From assembly GCA_965662365.1 (NCBI GenBank), contig CBFIHR010000002.1:51652-115651 (forward strand): 64,000 nt of DNA, given 5' to 3'. The DNA comes from CAWVWD01 sp965662365. GTDB taxonomy: Bacteria; Bacteroidota; Bacteroidia; Chitinophagales; Saprospiraceae. Under the pieces are notes generated by a model. It did no database searches. It was not told the DNA's origin and was given only the letters and a program-made list of their open reading frames with translations. A program made the position numbers and the translations under genes. Positions 43,918 to 51,750 of this stretch are shown one piece after another (position 1 is the stretch's first letter; each line of letters opens with the position of its first letter).

Positions 43918-44647
43918 TACAAGTCAAGTAGTCATGTTTACAGTCGGAATGACTTCGATTGTCGCTTTGTTATTAGCAGGTATGTTTACCTTCTTAAAGC
44001 CAGTACATGACACCAACGAAGCGTTATACAATAAGAAGCAAATTCTTGGTGCTTTGAATGCACCCTTAGAAATTACTGCAGATAATTTAACGGATGAAGA
44101 GGTTGGACAATACTTCGAAAACGTTGAGCAATTAGTTGTTAATTCAAAGGGTGAACTTATCGAAGGAGTCAAAGCAGAAGATGTAAATATGGAAAAAGAG
44201 GAAAAAAAGGCGGTTGAAGATCGTCAATTCCCTGTTTTCATTATGAACAATAAAGGTGAAAAATACTACATTTTAACTGTTAGAGGAAACGGTCTTTGGG
44301 ATAAAATCTGGGGCTGGGTTGCTTTAGAGTCTGATTTAAATACTGTCGCAGGTGCGGCTTTCGGTCACAAAGCAGAAACACCAGGTTTAGGTGCAGAAAT
44401 CAAAGACAATGCAGGTTGGAAAGCACAATTCGTAGGAGAGCAAATTTATGACAAGAGTGGCGAATACGTATCTGTGGATATCGTAAAAGGTGGTGCTGAT
44501 CCAATGAATAAAAATGGTGTTGATGCAATCTCTGGTGCGACTGTAACTTGCGTTGGTGCAGCAGAGATGATTCATAATGGAATCGCTTTGTATTTACCTT
44601 ACTTAAATTCAATCTCTGACTCTGATACAAAAACAGGACAGAAGTAA
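43907..44647 (+). CDS. nqrC: Na+-NQR subunit C
   Basis: A 246-residue subunit with one N-terminal membrane helix (about residues 10-30) and a periplasmic FMN-binding domain. The flavin attachment site is VDAISGATVT with T212 as the linked residue; GHKAETPGLGAEI and GNGLWDKIWGWVAL are also diagnostic. The start is probably GTG 43907, which overlaps the nqrB stop by 11 bases; the next possible ATG (43934) would shorten the membrane helix. Confidence 0.95.
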   Translation: MQHSTSQVVMFTVGMTSIVALLLAGMFTFLKPVHDTNEALYNKKQILGALNAPLEITADNLTDEEVGQYFENVEQLVVNSKGELIEGVKAEDVNMEKEEKKAVEDRQFPVFIMNNKGEKYYILTVRGNGLWDKIWGWVALESDLNTVAGAAFGHKAETPGLGAEIKDNAGWKAQFVGEQIYDKSGEYVSVDIVKGGADPMNKNGVDAISGATVTCVGAAEMIHNGIALYLPYLNSISDSDTKTGQK

Positions 44648-44649
44648 TC

Positions 44650-44725
44650 TTGATTGTTGAATTGTTGAATTGCTAAACTGTTTTTAGAACATTCGGACAT
44701 TCAAACATTTGAACATTCAAACAAT
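44650..44725 (+). repeat. Reiterated-word dyad between nqrC and nqrD
   Basis: Left arm 44650-44672 reads as repeats of TTGTTGAA; right arm 44691-44725 as repeats of CATTCAAA. They are imperfect reverse complements of each other and fill most of the 88-base gap between the two genes. Confidence 0.65.
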
Positions 44726-44735
44726 AAAATAAAAA

Positions 44736-45437
44736 ATGGCTGAAACAGCAGTAAAGCCTCAAGTTGAGGAAAAAGAGCCGCTATTCGGTAAGAAAGAAAA
44801 ATTCTTGATTACCGATCCGTTGAATGATAATAACCCGATTACGGTTCAAGTATTGGGAATCTGTTCTGCGTTAGCGGTAACAACTTTAGTTGTGCCATCA
44901 TTTGTAATGGCAATTGCGGTAGTTTTCGTAACAGCGTTTGCAAACTTAATCGTCTCGCTTCTGCGTAATTCGATTCCAACTCAGATTCGTATGATCGTGC
45001 AGTTAGTCGTTATTGCAACCTTAGTAACGGTTGTAGAATTAACACTAAAAGCTTTATCATTCGAAGTCTATAAGCAATTATCAGTTTTCATCGGTTTGAT
45101 TATCACAAACTGTATCGTAATGGGACGTTTGGAAGCATTCGCAATGGCGAATAAGCCTTGGCGTTCATTCATTGATGGAATCGGTAATGGTTTAGGTTAT
45201 GGTCTAATTTTATTAATCGTAGCAGCAGCTCGTGAGTTATTCGGAAAAGGAAGTTTTGCAGGAATCCAAATTATTGGAAACACTGACGCTTACTTTATCA
45301 ATACAACAGATTCAGCAATGTTCGGTTGGTATGCAAACAATAACTTAATGGTATTACCGGCAGCAGCGATGTTTGTAGTTGGTATTTTGATTTGGATACA
45401 ACGTAGCTACAATACTAAATTAGTTGACATTTCTTAG
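44736..45437 (+). CDS. nqrD: Na+-NQR subunit D
   Basis: A 233-residue integral membrane subunit with six helices. It has the paired half-helix cysteines that with NqrE hold the intramembrane iron centre: GICSALAV and TNCIVMGR. Other family blocks are FITDPLNDNNPITVQVLG, EAFAMANKPWRSFIDGIGNGLGYG and AARELFGKGSF. The first about 20 residues form an acidic or polar leader (MAETAVKPQVEEKEPLFG), somewhat longer than usual. Confidence 0.95.
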   Translation: MAETAVKPQVEEKEPLFGKKEKFLITDPLNDNNPITVQVLGICSALAVTTLVVPSFVMAIAVVFVTAFANLIVSLLRNSIPTQIRMIVQLVVIATLVTVVELTLKALSFEVYKQLSVFIGLIITNCIVMGRLEAFAMANKPWRSFIDGIGNGLGYGLILLIVAAARELFGKGSFAGIQIIGNTDAYFINTTDSAMFGWYANNNLMVLPAAAMFVVGILIWIQRSYNTKLVDIS

Positions 45438-45575
45438 AAACGGCTAACGGTTGACGGTGGACGTTCTTCACCAAAACTAAAACCAAAATTGTTCAAAACA
45501 TTTGAAACACTGAGAAATCGGAATTCCGATATGATCGAAACACTCAAACGTTAGAACAATCAAACATTATTAAAA
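45438..45575 (+). repeat. nqrD-nqrE spacer with 14-bp palindrome
   Basis: The 138-base gap begins with CGGCTAACGGTTGACGGTGG, which uses the same words as the dyad at 10438-10461. It then has ATCGGAATTCCGAT (45517-45530), a perfect 14-bp palindrome, between ACATTTGAAACACTGAG (45498-45514) and a CACTCAAACGTTAGAACAA segment that partly mirror each other. No start signal is recognisable. Confidence 0.55.
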
Positions 45576-46187
45576 ATGGAATCTTTAAATATTTTTATTA
45601 AAGCCGCTTTTATTGACAATATGGTGTTAGCATATTTCTTAGGAATGTGTTCATATTTAGCGGTATCAAAAACAGTAAAAACAGCAGTTGGTCTTGGTTT
45701 AGCTGTAATTTTCGTATTAGGAATTACAATGCCTGTAAACTGGTTGATCTCCGAGTACTTGTTGAGCGAGACAGGAGTTTTTGGAACAGACCTGACCTTC
45801 TTACGTTTTATCTTATTCATTGCGGTTATTGCCTCGATGGTACAATTAGTAGAGATGGTCGTTGAGAAGTTTTCGCCTGAACTCTACGCTGCATTAGGTA
45901 TCTTTCTACCCTTAATCACGGTAAATTGTGCGATTTTAGGTGGTTCACTATTCATGGTTTCTCGTGAATACACTTTCGGTCAATCTGTTTCATTTGGATT
46001 AGGTTCAGGTGTAGGTTGGTTCTTAGCAATCATTGCAATTGCAGCAATCCGTGAAAAATTACGCTATTCAGATGTGCCTCCTGCACTAAGAGGTTTAGGT
46101 ATCGCCTTTATCTTGACAGGTTTGATGGGAATCGCATTTATGAGTTTGATGGGAATTGATCCTGCAGCTTTGACAGCGGGGAAATAA
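45576..46187 (+). CDS. nqrE: Na+-NQR subunit E
   Basis: A 203-residue integral membrane subunit with six helices, the pseudo-symmetric partner of NqrD. The iron-binding cysteines are in GMCSYLAVSK and TVNCAILGG. Further diagnostic blocks are FIKAAFIDNMVLAYFLG, VEKFSPELYAALGIFLPLI and GVGWFLAIIAIAAIREKLRY. The start ATG 45576 fits the family (MESLNIFIKAAF). It is followed by a gap of about 450 bases holding a pseudogene. Confidence 0.96.
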   Translation: MESLNIFIKAAFIDNMVLAYFLGMCSYLAVSKTVKTAVGLGLAVIFVLGITMPVNWLISEYLLSETGVFGTDLTFLRFILFIAVIASMVQLVEMVVEKFSPELYAALGIFLPLITVNCAILGGSLFMVSREYTFGQSVSFGLGSGVGWFLAIIAIAAIREKLRYSDVPPALRGLGIAFILTGLMGIAFMSLMGIDPAALTAGK

Positions 46188-46193
46188 AATATT

Positions 46194-46227
46194 ATTGATT
46201 GTTTAATTGTTTGATTGTTTAATTGTT
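46194..46227 (+). repeat. Left inverted repeat flanking the pseudogene in the nqr operon
   Basis: Three to four variants of TTGATTGTTTAA. The right counterpart (46601-46639) carries the reverse complement words (AACAATCAA). Together they flank the four-helix-bundle pseudogene. Confidence 0.75.
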
Positions 46228-46271
46228 ATTGGATATCAAATAGTTAAAATTTAGTTTTTCAATAGTAAAAA

Positions 46272-46580
46272 ATGGATAAAGACAAAAAAAGTTTTTGTTA
46301 TTGAATGATGTTGATGCTTATAAAATATCATTAAACTTATCCGATTATGTTTGGGATATTGTAATTGAGTAGGAATGGTTTGCGAAGAAGACGGTTGGAA
46401 GCCAGTTTGTAAATGCTGCTGATAGTATTTCGGTAAACATAGCTGAAGGCTCCAGTTGTTATGGTAAAAAAATAAAACTAATATCTCAAGAAACATACAA
46501 ATATGTTAAAAGAACTAAAACAAAGAGAACCAGTATTGGGTCGTTTGATAAAGTTCACTAATGAAAAATTAAAAATATAA
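46272..46580 (+). pseudogene. Degraded four-helix-bundle protein (S23/IVP-like) inside the nqr operon
   Basis: Translation of 46292-46480 gives LLNDVDAYKISLNLSDYVWD, IVIE, a stop (TAG 46370-46372), EWFAKKTVGSQFVNAADSIS, VNIAEG and YGKK. This is the N-terminal two thirds of the four-helix-bundle family known from rRNA intervening sequences and as free-standing genes. The likely start ATG 46272 (MDKDKKS) is one frame off. The C-terminal LGRLIKFTNEKLKI and stop lie in a third frame, ending at 46580, and the middle part is shorter than in intact relatives. So there are at least two frameshifts, one stop and a deletion. It lies between nqrE and nqrF in operon orientation and is flanked by an inverted repeat. 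Confidence 0.88.
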
Positions 46581-46600
46581 AGTTTGAATTGTTCCAAAGC

Positions 46601-46639
46601 AATTTGACAATCAAACAGTTTAACAATCAAACAATCAAT
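46601..46639 (+). repeat. Right inverted repeat flanking the pseudogene in the nqr operon
   Basis: Variants of AACAATCAA repeated, ending 5 bases before the nqrF start codon. It is the approximate reverse complement of 46194-46227. Confidence 0.75.
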
Positions 46640-46644
46640 AAAAA

Positions 46645-47961
46645 ATGTTTTTAATAGATTTGTTGCCAATTTTGTGGGCGGTTGTAGTCTTTACGGCTGT
46701 AATCTTGTTGTTGGCGTATGGTCTAATCTTGGCTCGTAAGCAGTTAGTGCCGCAAGGTGATGTAAAACTTGTGGTCAATGGAGACGAAGAGAATCCAATT
46801 ATTACACAGCCAGGAACGACTTTATTAGGTGCGTTAGCGTCTCAAAACGTATTCTTACCTTCTGCTTGTGGTGGAGGTGGAACTTGTGCGATGTGTATGT
46901 GTCAAGTTGATTCAGGTGGTGGCGATACTCTACCGACTGAGATGAATCACTTAACACGTAAGCAGGCAGCGGACAACTGGCGTTTAGCTTGTCAGGTGAA
47001 AGTTCGTGAAGACATGGAAATCCGTGTACCTGAAGAAATCTTTGGTATCAAAAAATGGGAATGTACCGTTAAATCTAACTACAATGTGGCTTCTTTCATC
47101 AAGGAGTTCGTAGTAGAATTGCCAGAAGGCGAGGAGTTAGACTTCGAAGCAGGTGGTTATATCCAGATTGATGTACCGAAGGTAGAGGTAGATTATAAAA
47201 ATATTGATATTACTTCGCACCCAAGAATGGGTAAACCAGCGGATGAGTTCCAGTCAGAATGGGACAAATTCGGTTTATGGGATTTGAAAATGAAAAATGA
47301 TGAGCCGATTTTCCGTGCTTATTCAATGGCGAATCACCCAGCAGAAGGTAATATCGTGATGTTAAACATTCGTATTGCGACGCCACCGTGGGATAGAGCG
47401 AAAAACGGTTGGATGGATGTCAATCCTGGTGTTTGTTCTTCTTATGTTTTTGATCAAAAACCAGGCGATAAGGTGACGGTTTCTGGACCTTATGGTGAGT
47501 TCTTTATCAAGCATACGAAGAAAGAAATGGTTTACATCGGTGGTGGTGCAGGTATGGCACCGTTACGCTCTCACTTGTTACACTTATTCCATACATTGAA
47601 AGAAACGGATCGTAAAGTTTCGTTCTGGTATGGTGGTCGTACAAAACGTGAGTTGTTCTATGTAGAAGATTTCCGTGCTATCGAAAGAGAGTTTCCAAAT
47701 TTCAAATTCCATATCGCTTTAGATAATCCTTTACCAGAGGATAATTGGAAGGTACAAGAGGAAATTGGAGATGAAGGTGATGGTTTCAAAGGGTATATCA
47801 TGCAAGTTTGTTATGAGAAATATTTGAAAAATCACCCAGAGCCAGAAGAGGTAGAATACTACTTCTGTGGACCTCCGATGATGAACGCTTCTGTTATCAA
47901 AACTTTAGACGAGTTAGGTGTTCCAGAAGAGAATATTTCTTTTGATGATTTCGGTGGATAA
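46645..47961 (+). CDS. nqrF: Na+-NQR subunit F (NADH dehydrogenase subunit)
   Basis: A 438-residue subunit that oxidises NADH and passes electrons inward. An N-terminal membrane helix (about residues 10-30) precedes a ferredoxin domain with C75, C81, C84 and C116 holding the [2Fe-2S] cluster (SACGGGGTCAMCMCQV ... LACQV). The FAD site is FRAYSMANHPAEG; the NADH-binding part has GGGAGMAPLRSHLL and YFCGPPMMNASV, ending in SFDDFGG. All required residues are present. It is the last gene of the operon, separated from nqrE by the four-helix-bundle pseudogene and ended by a terminator at 48003-48036. Confidence 0.97.
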   Translation: MFLIDLLPILWAVVVFTAVILLLAYGLILARKQLVPQGDVKLVVNGDEENPIITQPGTTLLGALASQNVFLPSACGGGGTCAMCMCQVDSGGGDTLPTEMNHLTRKQAADNWRLACQVKVREDMEIRVPEEIFGIKKWECTVKSNYNVASFIKEFVVELPEGEELDFEAGGYIQIDVPKVEVDYKNIDITSHPRMGKPADEFQSEWDKFGLWDLKMKNDEPIFRAYSMANHPAEGNIVMLNIRIATPPWDRAKNGWMDVNPGVCSSYVFDQKPGDKVTVSGPYGEFFIKHTKKEMVYIGGGAGMAPLRSHLLHLFHTLKETDRKVSFWYGGRTKRELFYVEDFRAIEREFPNFKFHIALDNPLPEDNWKVQEEIGDEGDGFKGYIMQVCYEKYLKNHPEPEEVEYYFCGPPMMNASVIKTLDELGVPEENISFDDFGG

Positions 47962-48002
47962 AATGTAGTGTCAAGTTGAAGTTGGCATAAAATATAAATG
48001 TA

Positions 48003-48036
48003 AAAAACGCCTTGCTCGGTTGAGTAAGGCGTTTTT
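48003..48036 (+). terminator. nqr operon terminator
   Basis: AAAAACGCCTTGCTC (48003-48017) pairs with GAGTAAGGCGTTTTT (48022-48036) with one mismatch around a 4-base loop, ending in a T-run. Confidence 0.92.
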
Positions 48037-48189
48037 AGTTTCCATACGCTTTAATTAAAAAAGCCTCCTCTTTCTTAAACAATCTAAAGCAGAATCAATT
48101 GATATTTCAAAGTCTAATCTGGCAAAAATTGTAAGATGACCGAAGAAATATTCAGATCATAAACATATAACTATTATACCAACTACTTT

Positions 48190-49248
48190 ATGAAACTTAT
48201 AAAATCAGACATTGTCATTATTGGTGCAGGTTTGACTGGCTTGACGATTGCCTATTTATTGCGAAAGCAAAATATATCGGTAAAAATAGTGGAAGCAAGG
48301 GAACGAATCGGGGGAAGAATACATACGAAATACAGTGATACACTCGCTCCTCAAGAAATGGGAGCAACGTGGTTTGGGAGTAAGCATACGGCTTTGGTCG
48401 CTTTATTGAATGAATTAAATCTTGGTGTTTTTAAACAAGAGCTGGGAGGAAAAGCGATTTATGAAGCTATTTCGACAAGTCCGCCACAGTTGGTTGCTCT
48501 GCCACCCAATAACGAATCGAGTTATCGGATTCAAGGAGGGACAACGACCTTAATTCAAGCTCTGAGGAATCAATTAGATGATAATCAGCTATTTTTTAAT
48601 CAGACAATTGAAACGATTGAAAATCAAGTAGATGGTGTTTCAATTCAATCGAAAACGCATCATTTCAAGGCTTCTAAAGTGATCTCAACGTTACCACCAA
48701 ATTTATTTTTGAATACGATTTCAGTTACGCCTCCTTTGCCTGATTCGATTGTGACCGTTGGTAAACAAACGCATACTTGGATGGGCGAATCCATTAAAAT
48801 TTCGTTGACTTATAAAACGCCTTTTTGGCGAACAAATTCGAGTGGAACAATCGTCAGTAATGTCGGGCCAATTCCGGAAATGTACGACCATTCTAATTTT
48901 GAAAATAATCGCTTTTGTTTGAAAGGATTTTTGAATGGAACGTATTTTTCAATAAAAAAAGCGGAACGGTTAGAGCTGATAATGAAGCAATTAGAAAAAT
49001 ATTACGGTTCACAAGCACGGGATTTTTTGACGTACGAAGAAACGGTTTGGCGAAATGAAAAGTTTACTTTTTCGGATTATGAATCTCATATTTTACCACA
49101 TCAAAATAATGGACACCCGATTTTTCGACAAGCTTTTTTAGATGGAAAACTGTGGATCGCTGGTAGTGAAACAGCCGATAAATTTCCTGGTTATATGGAT
49201 GGTGCAGTGAGAAGTGCAAAGTTCGTTGTAGCATATTTGCAAGCATAA
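48190..49248 (+). CDS. Flavin-containing amine oxidase family protein
   Basis: A 352-residue FAD enzyme of the amine oxidase family. The dinucleotide-binding motif VIIGAGLTGLTIAYLLRKQ is at about residues 9-27, with the second FAD motif ARERIGGRIHT. Next are EMGATWFGSKH, YRIQGGTTTLIQAL and KVISTLPPNLF. The C-terminal family signature is LWIAGSETADKFPGYMDGAV. The protein is shorter than full amine oxidases (about 450 residues), mostly in the substrate domain. Without a signal peptide it is cytoplasmic. Substrate unknown. Monocistronic, between two hairpin terminators. Confidence 0.88.
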   Translation: MKLIKSDIVIIGAGLTGLTIAYLLRKQNISVKIVEARERIGGRIHTKYSDTLAPQEMGATWFGSKHTALVALLNELNLGVFKQELGGKAIYEAISTSPPQLVALPPNNESSYRIQGGTTTLIQALRNQLDDNQLFFNQTIETIENQVDGVSIQSKTHHFKASKVISTLPPNLFLNTISVTPPLPDSIVTVGKQTHTWMGESIKISLTYKTPFWRTNSSGTIVSNVGPIPEMYDHSNFENNRFCLKGFLNGTYFSIKKAERLELIMKQLEKYYGSQARDFLTYEETVWRNEKFTFSDYESHILPHQNNGHPIFRQAFLDGKLWIAGSETADKFPGYMDGAVRSAKFVVAYLQA

Positions 49249-49256
49249 TTTTTGAA

Positions 49257-49284
49257 TTTTCTACCGCTTTCCGGCGGTAGAAAA
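49257..49284. terminator. Bidirectional terminator
   Basis: TTTTCTACCGC (49257-49267) pairs perfectly with GCGGTAGAAAA (49274-49284), 6-base loop. It lies between the convergent amine oxidase and outer-membrane protein genes. Confidence 0.75.
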
Positions 49285-49299
49285 CTTCACCTTTTTATC

Positions 49300-49827
49300 T
49301 TAAAATACTTTCCCAACTTTTATCAAAATGCCTGAATTAATGTCGCTATTCGCATACGGCTGAATAAAACCTTTGAGACTTAATAAGAAATTATTTTTTA
49401 ATGCAAATGTCGTTTCTACAATCATATTAGCTCCGACAGAAAATCGACTTTCATTGAGATAAGTCGGAAAAAAACTTGATAAGTAATTAATACGTCTATC
49501 CAAAACATAATTAGCACTAAAACCTGTTCCTAATTTAAAATCTACTTTCCTATTATTCCGAAAAGGAGAAAAATAAATATTAGCATTACCTTGTTGATAG
49601 GTGGTATATTCTCGAAGCTCTGAGTTGCGATAACCAAAAGCGGAGTTAATACCGAAAGCCGTTGATAAATAAGGATTGAGTTTGTAGCCTAACTCTGCCT
49701 CAAAAACACCCGTAAAAATATCACCCGAACCCAAAAACGATGAGCCTAAACCAAATTGAAGACTTTTGGTCTGCGAAAAAGCTGTCAGTGTGCAGCAGAT
49801 AAAAATTAAAACAAATATTTTTTTCAT
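49300..49827 (-). CDS. Small outer-membrane beta-barrel protein
   Basis: 175 residues with signal peptide (MKKIFVLIFICCTLTAFSQ). The mature part is a run of alternating amphipathic strands typical of an 8-stranded barrel, ending with phenylalanine (ILIKVGKVF), the usual outer-membrane assembly signal. It resembles the next gene upstream: both have a central YQQxNxNxYxxxF segment and similar strand spacing, so they look like tandem paralogues. Function unknown. Confidence 0.75.
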   Translation of the reverse strand: MKKIFVLIFICCTLTAFSQTKSLQFGLGSSFLGSGDIFTGVFEAELGYKLNPYLSTAFGINSAFGYRNSELREYTTYQQGNANIYFSPFRNNRKVDFKLGTGFSANYVLDRRINYLSSFFPTYLNESRFSVGANMIVETTFALKNNFLLSLKGFIQPYANSDINSGILIKVGKVF

Positions 49828-49888
49828 ATTTATATTTATGTTAGCAATAAATAAGCAATCATTTATTTTGAAGTACTGTATCGGAGGA

Positions 49889-50389
49889 TTAAAAAGGGTT
49901 GCCTAAAAGTATTCCGATTCCTGTTGTAGTTTCCGAAAAGTAAGTGCTGCGATGCCCTCGAAGATGTAAGTCGTATTTTCTGATTGTTCCGATTTTATAA
50001 TCGACGGTCAGGTTAACGCCAAATAAAAAATCATTGGTATTGACTCCGTCTCCATTCCAAATCTGTATAGCACTAAGCCCGCCTCCGACGATAACTCGAT
50101 CAAAAAAAAATACTCTATAATATAGATTTAAGTTTTCTTGTTGGTAGATGACTTTGTTACCCAAATTTAGGTCAAAACCATAACCTGTTGTCGTGCTTAG
50201 CCCTACAGATATTGGTTTTTGGAAATCATAGATAAGTTCACCATCGATATTGCCGCCAAGGGCATTAATCATATTATTTTCATAACTTGTAATTGATGTT
50301 AAACCGATTCCGCCTTGTAGGTAAAATTGATTTTGAGCAAAAAGACTAAAAGACGTGAACAGGGAGATTAAAATAACAAATTGTCTCAT
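49889..50389 (-). CDS. Small outer-membrane beta-barrel protein, paralogue
   Basis: 166 residues with signal peptide (MRQFVILISLFTSFSLFAQ) and strand-rich mature sequence ending in GILLGNPF, again a terminal phenylalanine. IYQQENLNLYYRVF matches TYQQGNANIYFSPF of the downstream gene. The two genes are 61 bases apart on one strand and probably cotranscribed. Function unknown. Confidence 0.75.
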   Translation of the reverse strand: MRQFVILISLFTSFSLFAQNQFYLQGGIGLTSITSYENNMINALGGNIDGELIYDFQKPISVGLSTTTGYGFDLNLGNKVIYQQENLNLYYRVFFFDRVIVGGGLSAIQIWNGDGVNTNDFLFGVNLTVDYKIGTIRKYDLHLRGHRSTYFSETTTGIGILLGNPF

Positions 50390-50707
50390 AAAATTTTTGA
50401 TTAAAACTGTGAATTAATAGGGCTGTATTATCCCCAAAAGTAGCAAAACAACGATTGTTATTTTGTTCAACTTGAAATTAAATCATAATTTAATTTTTTT
50501 TCTAAAAAACATTATATTAGTTTTTGTAACTTAGGATTTATACTTTCAATTAATTATATATATTAAAATAAATAATTTACTATATTTATAAATCAGTGTA
50601 GAATCATTATCAAAAACCTAGGGCAGCCAACTGATTAAATGTAGTTGCTGTTTCGAGTTAGTAATAATATTTTATAAAGAACAACAAAAAACAAAAACCG
50701 CTTAATT
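50390..50707. other. Divergent AT-rich spacer
   Basis: About 318 bases, over 75 percent A+T, between the leftward barrel genes and the rightward OmpA gene. It must carry both promoters. I see no convincing consensus pair, repeat or short gene in it. Confidence 0.6.
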
Positions 50708-51637
50708 ATGCAAAAATTCATGATTGGTTTTGTAGTGTTTTTGATTTATTGTATTCCTGCAAGGTGGCATTACGTCTGCGAGATTCGCAACTTGTGTGAA
50801 GACAAACAACCCAAAAACGCCACCACAAATATTGTGACCAAAGCAGTCGCTGAAATACCAAATCGTACTAAAGATTTATTTCTAAAAGCCGATGATGTGA
50901 TTATCCTGGCAGATTATGATCAGTTTGGTTTTTTACCAAATAGTGCCGAGCTACAACTGACCGATAATAATAAAGAATATTTAGAGGGTGTTGCTAAGTA
51001 TTTGAGAGAAAATTTAGAGGCTGAATTAAAAATTACTGGTTATTATTTTCTTGATGAGACCTTGGATAGTACTTCGATATACGATAATCTTGGTTTGGCA
51101 CGAGCAGTAGCGATTCAACATTATTTGGAAACAAAATATAACATACCGACTAAGTCTGTACAGCTTGATTATCAATTAGTTGAGCGAAATGACAGTGAAT
51201 TTATTCCCCAACCTATTCAGTATGATATTATTACAAATAAAACTTTAACGGCACGAGGCGGCGAAAATTTAGACAAAGCCAGTTATACTTTCACTCAAAT
51301 GACTTTTTCGGATATTAATTTTAAATCAAATTCGACAGAGTTTAATCCGTCACGCAATTTTATTACTTATGCCGACTCCGTTAAACATTATTTAGAACTC
51401 AATCCCGACAAATCTATTACAATCATTGGGCATACCGATGGTGATGATGACGAAGATTATAATTACAGTTTGGGGCTGCGTCGTGCAAATAATGTGGCGG
51501 CATTTCTAAGAGACGAAATGGGAATTAGTATCAAAAAAATAAATCCGGAATCGAAAGGGGAACAAAATCCAATCGCACCCAATGATACCGATTTTAATAA
51601 ACGGAAAAATCGTCGTGTCGAAATGATTATTGATTGA
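50708..51637 (+). CDS. OmpA-family protein with inner-membrane anchor
   Basis: 309 residues. The N-terminus has a short membrane helix (KFMIGFVVFLIYCIP) followed by ARWHYVCEIRNLCE, a Trp/Cys-rich element that I recall from related Bacteroidota OmpA proteins. There are two OmpA-type units: a degenerate one at about 85-165 (DETLDSTSIYDNLGLARAVAIQHYL) and a full peptidoglycan-binding one at about 195-309 (NFKSNSTEFNPS, IIGHTDGDDDEDYNYSLGLRRANNVAAFL, NRRVEMIID). It should face the periplasm and hold the cell wall. The next gene, 113 bases on, encodes a membrane-anchored coiled-coil protein with HhH domains; the two probably form one unit. Confidence 0.85.
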   Translation: MQKFMIGFVVFLIYCIPARWHYVCEIRNLCEDKQPKNATTNIVTKAVAEIPNRTKDLFLKADDVIILADYDQFGFLPNSAELQLTDNNKEYLEGVAKYLRENLEAELKITGYYFLDETLDSTSIYDNLGLARAVAIQHYLETKYNIPTKSVQLDYQLVERNDSEFIPQPIQYDIITNKTLTARGGENLDKASYTFTQMTFSDINFKSNSTEFNPSRNFITYADSVKHYLELNPDKSITIIGHTDGDDDEDYNYSLGLRRANNVAAFLRDEMGISIKKINPESKGEQNPIAPNDTDFNKRKNRRVEMIID

Positions 51638-51750
51638 GAAGAGAGGAAAAATAAATAAATTTTCAATTTAATTTTAAAACATTTAATTAATTATTAATTA
51701 CGAGTAGCAGCTTTACGAATAATTAATAATTAATACTTATTACACAAAAA

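Noticed and set aside
46194..46639. Insertion sequence between nqrE and nqrF.
   Set aside because: The flanking repeats are inverted but imperfect and word-like, and the content is a four-helix-bundle relic, not a transposase.
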